In this document: piece by piece, positions 9,514-18,453 of the stretch
Layout: every line of letters begins with the position of its first letter
How positions within the stretch are numbered: the stretch's first letter is position 1
Assembly: GCA_001898145.1 (NCBI GenBank)
Contig: MKSR01000019.1
Coordinates: 434,001-498,000, forward strand
Origin: Dyadobacter sp. 50-39
Lineage (GTDB): Bacteria > Bacteroidota > Bacteroidia > Cytophagales > Spirosomataceae
Length of the DNA stretch: 64,000 bases
Direction of reading: 5' to 3'
The notes under the pieces: generated by a model
Seen by the model: only the letters and a program-made list of their open reading frames with translations
What the model was told of the DNA's origin: nothing
The model's database searches: none
Position numbers and translations under genes: made by a program

Positions 9514-10236
9514 ATGAATACCCTGATCAATAAAAAAGTAAGTTTCCGGAACCTCGGTCTGATTGATTATCAGGAAGCCTGGGATTATCAGGAGCGAATT
9601 TTTGCCGAGACGCTGGCGATTAAGACCCAGAACAGGGGGCTGGACACAGAAAACCAGCAGATGACTCCCAATTACCTGCTTTTCTGCCAGCACCCTCATG
9701 TATATACGCTTGGAAAGAGCGGCAAGCCGGACCATTTGCTGCTGGCTGAGGAGGATTTGGCGGCGAAACAGGCGAAGTACTACAAAATCAATCGCGGAGG
9801 CGACATTACCTACCATGGCCCTGGCCAGATCGTCGGCTACCCAATCCTCGATCTCGACAATTTTTTCACAGACATCCATGTGTACATGCGCACGCTTGAA
9901 GAAGCGATTATCCTTACCTTAGCGGAGTATGGTGTGCAAGCCGGGCGCATTGCCGGATTAACGGGCGTTTGGATTGATTTTGTGGAGCAGAAGAATCCGA
10001 GAAAAATCTGCGCATTGGGCGTGAAAGCCAGCCGATGGGTGACCATGCATGGTTTCGCGTTGAATGTCAATACCGACCTGTCCTATTTCGGGAATATCGT
10101 TCCTTGCGGGATTGAAGATAAGGCGGTTACTTCGCTGGCGGCGGAGCTGGGCCGAGAAGTGGATTTGGAAGAAGTTTCAGTTAAATTAAAAAACCATCTG
10201 GCGCAGTTGTTCAGTATGGAATTGGAAGTTGCGTAA
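9514..10236 (+). CDS. lipB: Lipoyl(octanoyl) transferase LipB
   Basis: Transfers octanoate from acyl-carrier protein to lipoyl domains of 2-oxoacid dehydrogenases and the glycine cleavage H protein; cytoplasmic; first committed step of lipoate synthesis. 240 residues, normal length. Diagnostic motifs are the RGGDITYHGPGQ box, the catalytic lysine in LGVKASRWVTMHGFALN and the acyl-accepting cysteine in IVPCGIEDKAVTSL. No alternative downstream Met precedes the conserved region, so the ATG at 9514 is firm. A full promoter ends 10 bases before it. The following small gene overlaps the stop by one base (TAATG), so they are co-translated. Confidence 0.97.
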   Translation: MNTLINKKVSFRNLGLIDYQEAWDYQERIFAETLAIKTQNRGLDTENQQMTPNYLLFCQHPHVYTLGKSGKPDHLLLAEEDLAAKQAKYYKINRGGDITYHGPGQIVGYPILDLDNFFTDIHVYMRTLEEAIILTLAEYGVQAGRIAGLTGVWIDFVEQKNPRKICALGVKASRWVTMHGFALNVNTDLSYFGNIVPCGIEDKAVTSLAAELGREVDLEEVSVKLKNHLAQLFSMELEVA

Positions 10237-10649
10237 TGAAGAAGGACATTATTTTTCACCCTGTGAAGGGAATACAAGTCGCGATCGTGCGTAGTATCAA
10301 TCAGTTGAATGCAGAAGAATGGAATGTGATCGTGATCAACCGCAACGACGAGCCTGTGACGAGCGTTTTCGTCACGTCGAAGGGTTACGGTAACAGCGAG
10401 TCCGGTTCGAATACGGATCAGCGAACCTCCACTTTAAGGCATTTTTTCCCTGAAATCCCCTCGGGCGGGCACGTTGTGGTAGAGCCCATTATGCCGGATG
10501 TTTTTCATTTGAACAATGAATTTTGGGTAAGCTATTTTATTGGCAGCCAGATTTTTGACAAGAAGTTCATCTTTGTGCCGGACAGCATCGTCGAAGAGAA
10601 TATGATGACGATCGACCCGCCTGGATTGGAGGGCGTTTTGCACGAGTGA
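10236..10649 (+). CDS. Conserved hypothetical protein, coupled to lipB
   Basis: 137 residues, no signal peptide or membrane segment, mixed alpha/beta composition; I do not recognise a characterised family. It begins at the ATG whose A is the last base of the lipB stop, so translation is probably coupled. The first 30 residues (FHPVKGIQVAIVRSINQLN) and the PEIPSGGHVVVEP stretch look like an ordered beta-rich core; there are no cysteines and no obvious catalytic motif. The coupling suggests a cytoplasmic housekeeping role, but nothing in the sequence ties it to lipoylation. Confidence 0.8.
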   Translation: MKKDIIFHPVKGIQVAIVRSINQLNAEEWNVIVINRNDEPVTSVFVTSKGYGNSESGSNTDQRTSTLRHFFPEIPSGGHVVVEPIMPDVFHLNNEFWVSYFIGSQIFDKKFIFVPDSIVEENMMTIDPPGLEGVLHE

Positions 10650-10737
10650 TGATCGGTTGCACGGGTTTTAAAGGAGATGCATGATCATTTCGATATTTTG
10701 CATAATATTGAAAATCATCATTTAAACCCTGCACACT

Positions 10738-11472
10738 ATGACCGAAGATTTCAAACGCCGCGCCAGGAATTTTCTCCTTCTGGACATCGAGACCGTCTGC
10801 TCGCACGCAAGCTATGACGAGCTGCCTGAGCGTATGCGTAAACTCTGGGATAAAAAGGCCCTCACGCTCAAAAAAGGCGACGATACCCTCTCCAATGCCG
10901 AGTGGTTTTACGACCGCGGCGCTATCTATGCCGAGTTCGGGAAGATCATCTGCATTGCTTTCGGGGCGTACTATTGGAACGAAAAAGACGAGATTGCGTT
11001 TAAGGTGAGTAGCTTCGCCGGAGACGACGAAGTTCAGTTGCTGCTGCAATTCAAGGCGTTGATTGAAAAATATCCCGCCGAACAACTGATCCTCTGCGCC
11101 CACAACGGCAAAGAATTCGACTTCCCGTTTATTTGCCGACGGATGCTGATCCACCGCATCGAAATCCCCAAAGCATTGCAGATCACGGGTAAAAAACCCT
11201 GGGAACTTCTCCACCAGGATACGATGGATCTATGGAAATTCGGTGATTATAAAAGTTACACCTCGCTCGATTTGCTGGCCGCCGTTTTTGACATTCCCGG
11301 AAGCAAAAACGAAATGAGCGGCGACCAGGTAACAAAGGTTTACTACGAGGAAAATGATCTGGCTAAAATTTCCCGATATTGCAGAGAGGACGTAGTGGTA
11401 CTGGCGCAATTGTATTTGCGGCTGCACTGCCTTGACCAGATACCTGAGCAGAATATCGTGCGGGTCGAGTAA
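10738..11472 (+). CDS. Predicted 3'-5' exonuclease, DEDDy (PolB-like ribonuclease H fold)
   Basis: A stand-alone exonuclease domain of 244 residues related to the proofreading domain of family B DNA polymerases. DEDDy residues are visible: D16 and E18 in LLLDIETV, the Exo II segment CAHNGKEFDFPFI, and Exo III SRYCREDVVVL with the tyrosine typical of the DEDDy subgroup. No polymerase domain follows, as usual for this Bacteroidota family. Probably acts on DNA 3' ends in repair; the substrate is inferred only from the fold. It lies between the lipB pair and rnr on the same strand with gaps of about 80-90 bases. Confidence 0.88.
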   Translation: MTEDFKRRARNFLLLDIETVCSHASYDELPERMRKLWDKKALTLKKGDDTLSNAEWFYDRGAIYAEFGKIICIAFGAYYWNEKDEIAFKVSSFAGDDEVQLLLQFKALIEKYPAEQLILCAHNGKEFDFPFICRRMLIHRIEIPKALQITGKKPWELLHQDTMDLWKFGDYKSYTSLDLLAAVFDIPGSKNEMSGDQVTKVYYEENDLAKISRYCREDVVVLAQLYLRLHCLDQIPEQNIVRVE

Positions 11473-11553
11473 ACGACGACCGCCGGCGATCCGGGCAACA
11501 GCACCCACACAGGCGTTCCGCACAATGCGGGACATTTTTTATACTTTGAATAC

Positions 11554-13932
11554 ATGAGAGAAAAAAAGAGTAAAAAGAAACAGCAACCCGAAAAAAGGGA
11601 GGCCGCAACGCCTCATCACATTGTTTCTTACATAGATAATTTAAAGGCGGATATCGCCGCCTTCTTCGACCTGAATGCCGAACACGCATTCCGGCCGTTC
11701 GACGTGCACGACCATTTTGGGGTACACGATAAAAAAGTACGCCTGCTTTTCAATGAAATCCTGCATGAACTGGAACAGGACGGCAGGCTGGTTTACCATA
11801 AAAACGGCACTTACACGGCTGTCCCGCTCAAAGCCAAGCCGACAGGGCTGATTGGTCGGGTAGATCGTGTCAACAAAGGGTTTGCATTCGTCATCATTGA
11901 CGGACGCGACGACGATATTTACGTGGACCTGGAATTGCTCAATGGCGCCTGGGACGGCGATATTGTGAAAATCCAGCCACTGTCGCGAAACACCCGCCAC
12001 TCGAAATCGCGCGATTCGGGCCGGAACAGGACTGAAGGCCGCGTGACCGAAATCGTAGAGCGTTCCAAAGCAGAAATAGTCGGCATTATTGAGATCAACC
12101 CGCGTTTCGCGGTCGTTCAGCCCGATAACAAAAAGCTTTACGACCCGATTTACCTTGAACCGGACGAGGTAGGTGAAGCAAGACATGGTGATAAGGTCAT
12201 TGTAAAGGTGAAAGAATGGCCGACGCGCCGGAGCCAGGCCGAAGGAGAAATCGTGTCCGTGCTTGGAAAAGCGGGTAACAACGACGTGGAAATGCATGCG
12301 ATCCTGGCCGAGTTTGGTTTGCCTTACCATTTCCCGGAAATCGTGGAAGCGGAGGCGCAAAAGATTCCCGATAAGATCGCTAAAAAGGATATTGCCAAAC
12401 GTCGCGACATCCGCGATGTACTGACATTCACCATTGACCCTGTCGACGCCAAGGATTTCGATGACGCATTGTCTGTCAGGTATTTGGATGAGGATGTGGT
12501 CGAAGTAGGCGTGCATATTGCCGACGTGTCGCATTATGTGCTTCCCGGTACCGAACTTGAAAAAGAGGCATTTCGCCGTGCGACATCCGTCTATCTGGTT
12601 GACCGTACAGTGCCGATGCTTCCTGAAAAACTGTCGAATAACCTTTGCTCGCTGCGCCCGAATGAGGACCGGCTGGCATTTTCGGCCATTTTCGAGATCA
12701 GCTCAAAAGGTAAGTTAATGAAAGAGTGGTTTGGCCGGACGGTCATCCATTCCGACAGGCGGTTTAGCTACGAAGAAGCCCAAACCGTGCTCGATACGGG
12801 CGAAGGCGATTTCCCGAAAGAGCTGGATACGCTGAACAAACTCGCCAAAATTTTCAGAAAAGAGCGCTTCAAAAAAGGCGCCATCAACTTTGAAACGCCG
12901 GAAGTCCGCTTCCGCCTGGATCCGGAAGGGCGGCCGCTGGGTATTTACACCAAAGAACGCCACGATTCCAACAAGCTGATCGAGGAGTTTATGCTGCTCG
13001 CCAACAAACGTGTAGCGGAATATGTGTATTCGCTGTCCAAAGGTGAAAACAAGAATACGATGGTGTACCGTGTTCACGAAGCGCCGGATCCCGATCGCTT
13101 GCAGACTTTCGCCAATTTCGTGGCCAAACTGGGCTTGAAACTGGAAGTGGAAGAGGAAGGCAAAATTGCCAAGTCAATGAATGACATGCTGGCGAAAGTG
13201 GAGGGAAAGCCCGAGCAAAACCTCATCGAATCTCTTGCGGTACGAACCATGGCGAAGGCACGGTACAGCACCCAGGATCTGGGCCACTTCGGGCTCGCAT
13301 TCAGGCGGTACTCGCATTTTACTTCCCCCATCCGACGCTATCCCGACGTGATGGCGCACCGGTTATTGCAGCATTATCTCGACGGCGGCGCCAATGTCGA
13401 TAGTGAGCAATACGAACTGGCATCGAAGCATTCTTCCGAGCGCGAGCGGCTTGCCGCCGAAGCAGAAAGGGCATCGATCAAATACAAGCAGGTCGAGTTT
13501 ATGAGTATGATGGACCCGGAGAAGGAATTCGATGGCATCATTACGGGCGTCACCGAGTTCGGGATTTTCGTGGAAATCACTGAGACCGCTTCGGAAGGTC
13601 TCATCCGCATGACCGACCTTGGCGATGACTATTATGAACTCGATAAAGAGAATTACCGCGTAATCGGCCAGCATACGAAGAAAATATATGCATTCGGTGA
13701 CGCTGTGAAGGTGAAAGTGAAGGAAACCAACCTTGCCCGCAGAAGTATGGACCTGTATCTGGCCGGAACCAAACCGGGTCGCAGAAGCGAATTCAGCCGT
13801 CCCGGTTTCGACAGGGACGGTGATCGTCGGCCACGCGAGCGCAAGCCTAAGGAGCCACGCGGCTCCGGGCGTGTAAAGCGGAGTTCGGGTGGCGACGGTA
13901 CTTCCCCGAAGCCTAAGCGGCGGAGGCGGTAG
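11554..13932 (+). CDS. rnr: Ribonuclease R
   Basis: Processive 3'-5' exoribonuclease of the RNB family that degrades structured RNA. 792 residues. After a basic leader come a helix-turn-helix-like N-terminal region (about 25-90), cold-shock domains (about 90-240), the RNB catalytic domain (about 265-600) with the DPVDAKDFDDALS aspartate cluster and HFTSPIRRYPDVMAHRLL, and a C-terminal S1 domain (about 645-725, FDGIITGVTEFGIFVEI). The tail is very basic and low in complexity, ending in KPKRRRR, as in other RNase R proteins. The stop is one base from the convergent stop of a small minus-strand gene, with no terminator hairpin between. Confidence 0.97.
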   Translation: MREKKSKKKQQPEKREAATPHHIVSYIDNLKADIAAFFDLNAEHAFRPFDVHDHFGVHDKKVRLLFNEILHELEQDGRLVYHKNGTYTAVPLKAKPTGLIGRVDRVNKGFAFVIIDGRDDDIYVDLELLNGAWDGDIVKIQPLSRNTRHSKSRDSGRNRTEGRVTEIVERSKAEIVGIIEINPRFAVVQPDNKKLYDPIYLEPDEVGEARHGDKVIVKVKEWPTRRSQAEGEIVSVLGKAGNNDVEMHAILAEFGLPYHFPEIVEAEAQKIPDKIAKKDIAKRRDIRDVLTFTIDPVDAKDFDDALSVRYLDEDVVEVGVHIADVSHYVLPGTELEKEAFRRATSVYLVDRTVPMLPEKLSNNLCSLRPNEDRLAFSAIFEISSKGKLMKEWFGRTVIHSDRRFSYEEAQTVLDTGEGDFPKELDTLNKLAKIFRKERFKKGAINFETPEVRFRLDPEGRPLGIYTKERHDSNKLIEEFMLLANKRVAEYVYSLSKGENKNTMVYRVHEAPDPDRLQTFANFVAKLGLKLEVEEEGKIAKSMNDMLAKVEGKPEQNLIESLAVRTMAKARYSTQDLGHFGLAFRRYSHFTSPIRRYPDVMAHRLLQHYLDGGANVDSEQYELASKHSSERERLAAEAERASIKYKQVEFMSMMDPEKEFDGIITGVTEFGIFVEITETASEGLIRMTDLGDDYYELDKENYRVIGQHTKKIYAFGDAVKVKVKETNLARRSMDLYLAGTKPGRRSEFSRPGFDRDGDRRPRERKPKEPRGSGRVKRSSGGDGTSPKPKRRRR

Positions 13933-13933
13933 T

Positions 13934-14185
13934 TTAATGCTGCTCCGCACATTTTGCTGCAATGACTCGCCTCTTCAGATCGTCCGCACGCTCGGCGAGT
14001 CGTTGCATCCCATAATGCCATGCGGCCGTTATGGTTTCTTGATCTGCGTCGATTTTTCTGGTTGTCCAGAAATCTTTACGTTTTTCCTCAGAGTCCAAAG
14101 AGAGATATTCCTTCACATATGGCAGGAATAGAGGATGTACTAAGGATTCTACATTAAATTTTTCAAAAGGTGTTTGATCTCCCAT
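13934..14185 (-). CDS. Small hypothetical protein, second of an overlapping pair
   Basis: 83 residues, charged and probably helical; family not recognised. Visible features are a KRKDFWTTRKIDADQET stretch and a helical C-terminus with ERADDLKRRV. Its start overlaps the 3' end of the upstream small gene by 37 bases in another frame, a layout seen in toxin-antitoxin and other co-regulated pairs. It converges on rnr with stops one base apart. No nuclease or DNA-binding motif is evident. Confidence 0.6.
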   Translation of the reverse strand: MGDQTPFEKFNVESLVHPLFLPYVKEYLSLDSEEKRKDFWTTRKIDADQETITAAWHYGMQRLAERADDLKRRVIAAKCAEQH

Positions 14186-14328
14186 ATGCGTTCTAGTATA
14201 GCATCAACGTGTTGTTCCCATTCCTCGTTCGTCATGCTGAGATCCTGTCTGTATTCGTCATAGAATTTAAGCAGATTTTTTAGAAGCTGATCCTCTTCTT
14301 CCAGCTCTTTTCTTTCAGCATTAGGCAT
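14149..14328 (-). CDS. Small hypothetical acidic protein, first of an overlapping pair
   Basis: 59 residues from the ATG at 14328 (MPNAERKELEEEDQLL); the frame stays open upstream to 14439 but that extension looks non-coding (aromatic and basic). The protein is acidic, all-helical and probably coiled-coil (ERIWEIKHLLKNLM at the end). It overlaps the start of the downstream 83-residue gene by 37 bases. It runs divergently from the DUF1080 gene, whose ATG is 129 bases away. Function unknown. Confidence 0.55.
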   Translation of the reverse strand: MPNAERKELEEEDQLLKNLLKFYDEYRQDLSMTNEEWEQHVDAILERIWEIKHLLKNLM

Positions 14329-14457
14329 AAATTTAACCAATAGAAAGCAATTAAAAGCATTGATGCGAAGGTAGAAAACTGCCCGGCCTACCTTCCATTT
14401 GTTGTGCAAACGCCACTCATGGCTTATTAAATGGTACAATTCGTTAAAATCTGCTCT

Positions 14458-15354
14458 ATGAACCGCAAAATTTTCCTGTTTCTTTTAGTCTCTTTGATAT
14501 CGCTTACAACTCAGGCCCAGAAACCCGCCGACAAGGAAGATTGGCAATCCCTCTTCAACGGCAAGGACCTTACGGGTTGGGATGTCAAAATCGCTGGCCA
14601 TAAGGTGAATGACAATTATAAAAACACCTTCCTCGTGGAGGATAACATGATCCGCGTGAACTATAAAGAATACGACAAGTTCACGACCGAATATGGTCAT
14701 ATGTATTACAACAAGCCCTATTCGCATTACAAAATCAGGCTGCAATACCGCTTCACCGGCAACCAGGTGCCTGGTGGTGCCTCATGGAATGTGCGTAACA
14801 GCGGGATTATGCTGCATTCGCAATCGGCGGCAAGTCTGGGGATCGACCAGGATTTTCCGATTTCGCTGGAAATGCAATACCTCGGCGGGCTCAATGCGGG
14901 CGAACGCAACACAGGTAACCTGTGCACACCAGGCACGATCGTCGATATCGACGGTAAGCTGGCGGAAGCGCATTGTATTAATTCATCTTCCAAAACCTAC
15001 AATGGCGATCAATGGGTCGATGCGGAAGCGATCGTGCTCGGCGATTCAATCATTTATCACATGATAGGCGGCGATACGGTGCTTGTCTACACCAATCCGC
15101 GCATCGGGGGCGGCTACGTCGGCAAGAACCATACGTTCAAAGACGGCAAAGTGGGCAATGAGGCAGAATGGATCAAAAAAGATAATACGAAGCTCGGCAG
15201 CGGTTACATTGCATTGCAAGCAGAGAGCCACCCGATTGATTTCCGGAACATAGAATTGCTCAATCTCAAAGGCTGTATGGACCCGAAAGCGACGAATTAC
15301 AAATCGTATTACGTAGCTGCCGACAATTCGTCTTGTACATATAAAAAGAAATAA
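14458..15354 (+). CDS. Secreted DUF1080 (3-keto-disaccharide hydrolase-like) protein with C-terminal CMDPKATNY motif
   Basis: Concanavalin-like domain protein of the DUF1080 family, some members of which hydrolyse 3-keto-glycosides. 298 residues from the ATG at 14458, whose first 21 residues form a signal peptide ending TQAQ; an in-frame ATG at 14431 would add nine residues before it. The DUF1080 start WQSLFNGKDLTGWDVK is typical, followed by conserved NSGIMLHSQ, SLEMQYLGG and YIALQAESHPIDFRNIEL. The last 25 residues, starting GCMDPKATNY and ending SSCTY, match a small cysteine/aspartate motif often appended to secreted Bacteroidota proteins. It may work with the exported dehydrogenase and TIM-barrel enzyme encoded 6 kb upstream, but this is inference. 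Confidence 0.88.
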   Translation: MNRKIFLFLLVSLISLTTQAQKPADKEDWQSLFNGKDLTGWDVKIAGHKVNDNYKNTFLVEDNMIRVNYKEYDKFTTEYGHMYYNKPYSHYKIRLQYRFTGNQVPGGASWNVRNSGIMLHSQSAASLGIDQDFPISLEMQYLGGLNAGERNTGNLCTPGTIVDIDGKLAEAHCINSSSKTYNGDQWVDAEAIVLGDSIIYHMIGGDTVLVYTNPRIGGGYVGKNHTFKDGKVGNEAEWIKKDNTKLGSGYIALQAESHPIDFRNIELLNLKGCMDPKATNYKSYYVAADNSSCTYKKK

Positions 15355-15412
15355 CCTGGGCAGTACAGGCAATAAAACCCTATTGATTTTCGGTTTTTTA
15401 TATTTTTGCAGG

Positions 15413-15444
15413 AATGGACGGTTCGTCTGAACCGTCCATTTTTT
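15413..15444 (+). terminator. 12-bp stem hairpin with T tract between the DUF1080 gene and gldG
   Basis: aatggacggttc (15413-15424), loop gtct, gaaccgtccatt (15429-15440), then a T run. A perfect intrinsic terminator shape, 58 bases after the DUF1080 stop. A TATTTTTG (-7-like) element lies just before it at 15401-15408, so it could instead be an attenuator in the gldG leader. Confidence 0.75.
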
Positions 15445-15465
15445 GTGAAAACAGCCTTTGTGCTA

Positions 15466-17118
15466 ATGAAAAAGATTCTTACCCGGTTTGTACTGCTCGT
15501 GGTTGTCCTCGCCGGGATCAACTGGCTGGCTTCGTCGTTTTTTTTCAGGCTGGACCTTACCGAGGATAAGCGATACAGCATTTCCGATGCTACGAAAGCG
15601 CTTTTAGGCAGTCTGCAAAAGGATGTGGTTGTGAATGTGTACCTTTCCGGCGACTTCCCGGCAGGGTTCGAGCGCCTGGAAAGTGCCACGCGCGAAACCC
15701 TTGAAGAATTCAAAACCTACGCCAATGGCCACCTGATCGTCAATTACTCCGACCCCTCCGACGCGACCAGCGAAGAGCAGCGTCAGAAACAATACATGAG
15801 CCTGATCGACCGTGGGCTGAACCCTACCAACGTGTTTGCGAACGAAGACGGCAAGCGCACCGAAAAGATCATTTTCCCGGGTGTGATCGTTCAGGCGGAC
15901 ACGCTTTCGGTACCCGTCCAGTTGTTGAAGGGCAATAAGGCAACCTCACCGGAAGAGCAGCTTAACCAGTCTTATGAGGGTGTCGAATTCGAACTGGCAT
16001 CCGCCATACGCTTGCTGGCGAACCCGGAACGCAAGAAAGTAGGCTTCGTCGTAAGCCATACGAAAATTCCCCCTGCCCGTTTGAGCGATCTTATTGCCAC
16101 CATCCAGCAGAGCTACGATGTATTTCTGGACATGAATAACCCGGAATCTTACGAAGGGCTGGATGCATTGATTGTCATGAAACCCGATAGTACTTTCTCG
16201 GACGAGGAAAAATACAAGCTCGACCAATATGTAGTCGGCGGTGGCAAAGCACTGTTTTTTGTGGACGGCGCGCGTGTGGACAGTGTGAGCCTGGACGGCA
16301 ATTATGCCCAGCCGCTCGATCTGAACCTCGGTGATTTATTTTTTAAATGGGGCGTAAGGCTAAATACCAATCTGGTGAAAGACATGAACTGTGCCCAGAT
16401 CCTGCTGAATGTTGGTAATGTGGGCGATAACCCGGAGATCCGCCCTATGCCCTGGCGATTCTTCCCTTTACTGAATAATTTTGGCAAGCACACCATTACC
16501 CGTAACCTCAATGCGGTTTATACACGGTTTCTCAGTTCGATCGACACTGTGGGCGGTGCCAACGGCATTGCTAAAACGCCGTTACTGATGACGTCGCCTT
16601 ACACCCAGCTCGTGAATGCGCCCGCGCTGGTAGGCTACAATGAGGCGCGCAAGGATCCGGATCCTTCGGAATATCGCTCGGGCATTAAGCTGGCAGGCGT
16701 ATTGCTCGAAGGATCATTCACATCGCTTTTTCAAAATCGCATTCTGGCCGGTGATCCGCGGGCAGCAAAGTTTAAGGCAAATGGTAATGCAGGCAAGGTG
16801 ATCATTTGCTCCGATGGCGACCTGATCGTGAATGATTATGATTATAAAAGGAATGCGCCGCTGCCGCTCGGCTACGACCGGGTGACCAAGCAAACCTATG
16901 GCAACAAGGATTTCGTTCTCCATGCGCTGGATTATATGACCGATGCCAACGGACTGATCAATGCGCGCAGTAAACAGATCGCCATCCGCGCTTTGGATAA
17001 AATCCAGATTCAGGAAAACAGGAAGTTCTGGCAAGCCCTCAATTTGCTGTTGCCGGTAGCACTGATCGGTCTTTTTGGAGCACTCAGATATTATCTTCGC
17101 ATCAGAAAATTTGGCTAG
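15466..17118 (+). CDS. gldG: Gliding-motility-associated ABC transporter component GldG
   Basis: GldG works with GldF and GldA in a transporter needed for gliding in some Bacteroidota; it is also conserved in non-gliding species, where its job is unclear. 550 residues from the ATG at 15466 (MKKILTRFVLL). One membrane helix near residues 5-28, a large periplasmic domain (DLTEDKRYSIS start, ABC-type uncharacterised transport region) and a second helix near the C-terminus (LNLLLPVALIGLFGALRYYL). No gldF precedes it: the upstream gene is a DUF1080 protein. dnaN follows after 109 bases. Confidence 0.9.
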   Translation: MKKILTRFVLLVVVLAGINWLASSFFFRLDLTEDKRYSISDATKALLGSLQKDVVVNVYLSGDFPAGFERLESATRETLEEFKTYANGHLIVNYSDPSDATSEEQRQKQYMSLIDRGLNPTNVFANEDGKRTEKIIFPGVIVQADTLSVPVQLLKGNKATSPEEQLNQSYEGVEFELASAIRLLANPERKKVGFVVSHTKIPPARLSDLIATIQQSYDVFLDMNNPESYEGLDALIVMKPDSTFSDEEKYKLDQYVVGGGKALFFVDGARVDSVSLDGNYAQPLDLNLGDLFFKWGVRLNTNLVKDMNCAQILLNVGNVGDNPEIRPMPWRFFPLLNNFGKHTITRNLNAVYTRFLSSIDTVGGANGIAKTPLLMTSPYTQLVNAPALVGYNEARKDPDPSEYRSGIKLAGVLLEGSFTSLFQNRILAGDPRAAKFKANGNAGKVIICSDGDLIVNDYDYKRNAPLPLGYDRVTKQTYGNKDFVLHALDYMTDANGLINARSKQIAIRALDKIQIQENRKFWQALNLLLPVALIGLFGALRYYLRIRKFG

Positions 17119-17148
17119 TAACCCCCGTGGCGCTTCCGTAATTTTTCA

Positions 17149-17156
17149 TACTTTTG
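17149..17156 (+). promoter_or_regulatory. -7 element (TACTTTTG) upstream of dnaN
   Basis: Exact TAnnTTTG match 72 bases before the dnaN ATG, giving a leader of roughly 65 bases. No TTG sits at the expected -33 distance, so support is partial. Confidence 0.5.
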
Positions 17157-17227
17157 TTCCCTACAATCAAGTTTTTCCGGAATCTTCCGCATATAAATCT
17201 ATCAACTAAACACTTACGTCACGAATT

Positions 17228-18352
17228 ATGAAGTTTGTCGTTTCGTCATCAGTTCTACTCAAACAGCTGTCAGCTATAAACGGTGTCGTTTCAACGAACC
17301 CAATTGTGCCTATCCTTGAAAATTTCCTCCTTACGCTGGAAGGAAATTCACTCACCGTGACGGCATCCGACCTCCAAACCGTAATGATTACGGAAATAGA
17401 GGTGGAGTCATCCGAAAAAGGAGCTATTGCCATTCCCGCAAAGTTACTGCTCGACACCCTCCGCGGCCTGCCCGAGCAACCGATTACCTTGCAGGTGAAT
17501 GCTGAGACATTTGGTACCGAGATCATTTCCGATAACGGCCGCTATAAACTGTCGGGTGAAAACCCGATCGATTTCCCGAAAACACCGGTGGTGAACCGTG
17601 GCCAGTCCGTGGATTTCTCTTCCACGGCATTGGGATCGGCTATCTCGAATACATTGTTTGCCACCAGTACCGACGACCTTCGCCCGGCTATGACAGGGGT
17701 ATTCGTTCAAATGGGGGCTGAAAGCGCCACTTTTGTAGCTACCGACGGTCACCGCCTCGTGCGCTACCGCCGTACGGACATTAAATCGGACATCGATACT
17801 TCGATGATCATCCAACGGAAAGCATTGAACTTGCTGAAAAGCTGTCTGCCTTCGGATGATGTTCCTGTAAAAGCGGAGTTCACTTCTTCCAATGCATTTT
17901 TCAGCTTCGGTAATATCCGCATGATCTGCCGGTTGATCGACGAGCGCTTCCCGGATTACGAGAATGCCATCCCGACCAACAACCCGAATACGCTGACCAT
18001 CAACCGCCTGGAAATCCTCAGCTCGCTGCGTCGTATTTCGATCTACTCCAACCGGACTACCCACCAGGTGCGCATGAAAATGGCGCTCAACGATCTGGTG
18101 ATCTCCGCCGAAGACCTCGACTATTCCAACGAAGCGAACGAGCGCCTGATGTGCGAGTACAACGGCGACGACATGGAAATCGGTTTCAATGCGAAATTCC
18201 TGATAGAAGTACTGGGTAACCTTTCGAGCAAAACCATCACCTTCGAACTTTCCGCTCCTAACCGCGCCGGACTCATTATTCCGGTGGATCAGGAGGAAAA
18301 CGAAGACATCCTGATGCTCGTGATGCCGGTCATGCTGAACACTTACGTTTAG
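17228..18352 (+). CDS. dnaN: DNA polymerase III sliding clamp, beta subunit
   Basis: Ring-shaped processivity factor of the replicase. 374 residues, normal length, with three clamp-fold domains. Typical pieces are MKFVVSSSVLLKQLSAINGVV at the start, the TDGHRLVRYR motif in the middle domain and the C-terminal VMPVMLNTYV, close to the family's usual VMPMRL ending. dnaA is not nearby, which is common in Bacteroidota. A strong terminator follows 23 bases after the stop, closing the transcript before the BlaI operon. Confidence 0.98.
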   Translation: MKFVVSSSVLLKQLSAINGVVSTNPIVPILENFLLTLEGNSLTVTASDLQTVMITEIEVESSEKGAIAIPAKLLLDTLRGLPEQPITLQVNAETFGTEIISDNGRYKLSGENPIDFPKTPVVNRGQSVDFSSTALGSAISNTLFATSTDDLRPAMTGVFVQMGAESATFVATDGHRLVRYRRTDIKSDIDTSMIIQRKALNLLKSCLPSDDVPVKAEFTSSNAFFSFGNIRMICRLIDERFPDYENAIPTNNPNTLTINRLEILSSLRRISIYSNRTTHQVRMKMALNDLVISAEDLDYSNEANERLMCEYNGDDMEIGFNAKFLIEVLGNLSSKTITFELSAPNRAGLIIPVDQEENEDILMLVMPVMLNTYV

Positions 18353-18374
18353 ACCCCGCCAACAATCCTATTTT

Positions 18375-18404
18375 AAAGTCCGGCCTAGCAGCCGGACTTT
18401 TTTG
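18375..18404 (+). terminator. Intrinsic terminator after dnaN
   Basis: aaagtccggc (18375-18384), loop ctagca, gccggacttt (18391-18400), followed by a T run. Ten-base perfect stem. Confidence 0.9.
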
Positions 18405-18453
18405 TTTTATAATCCACTCAAATACAATATGTTAATCTAATGTTATTTTTAAT

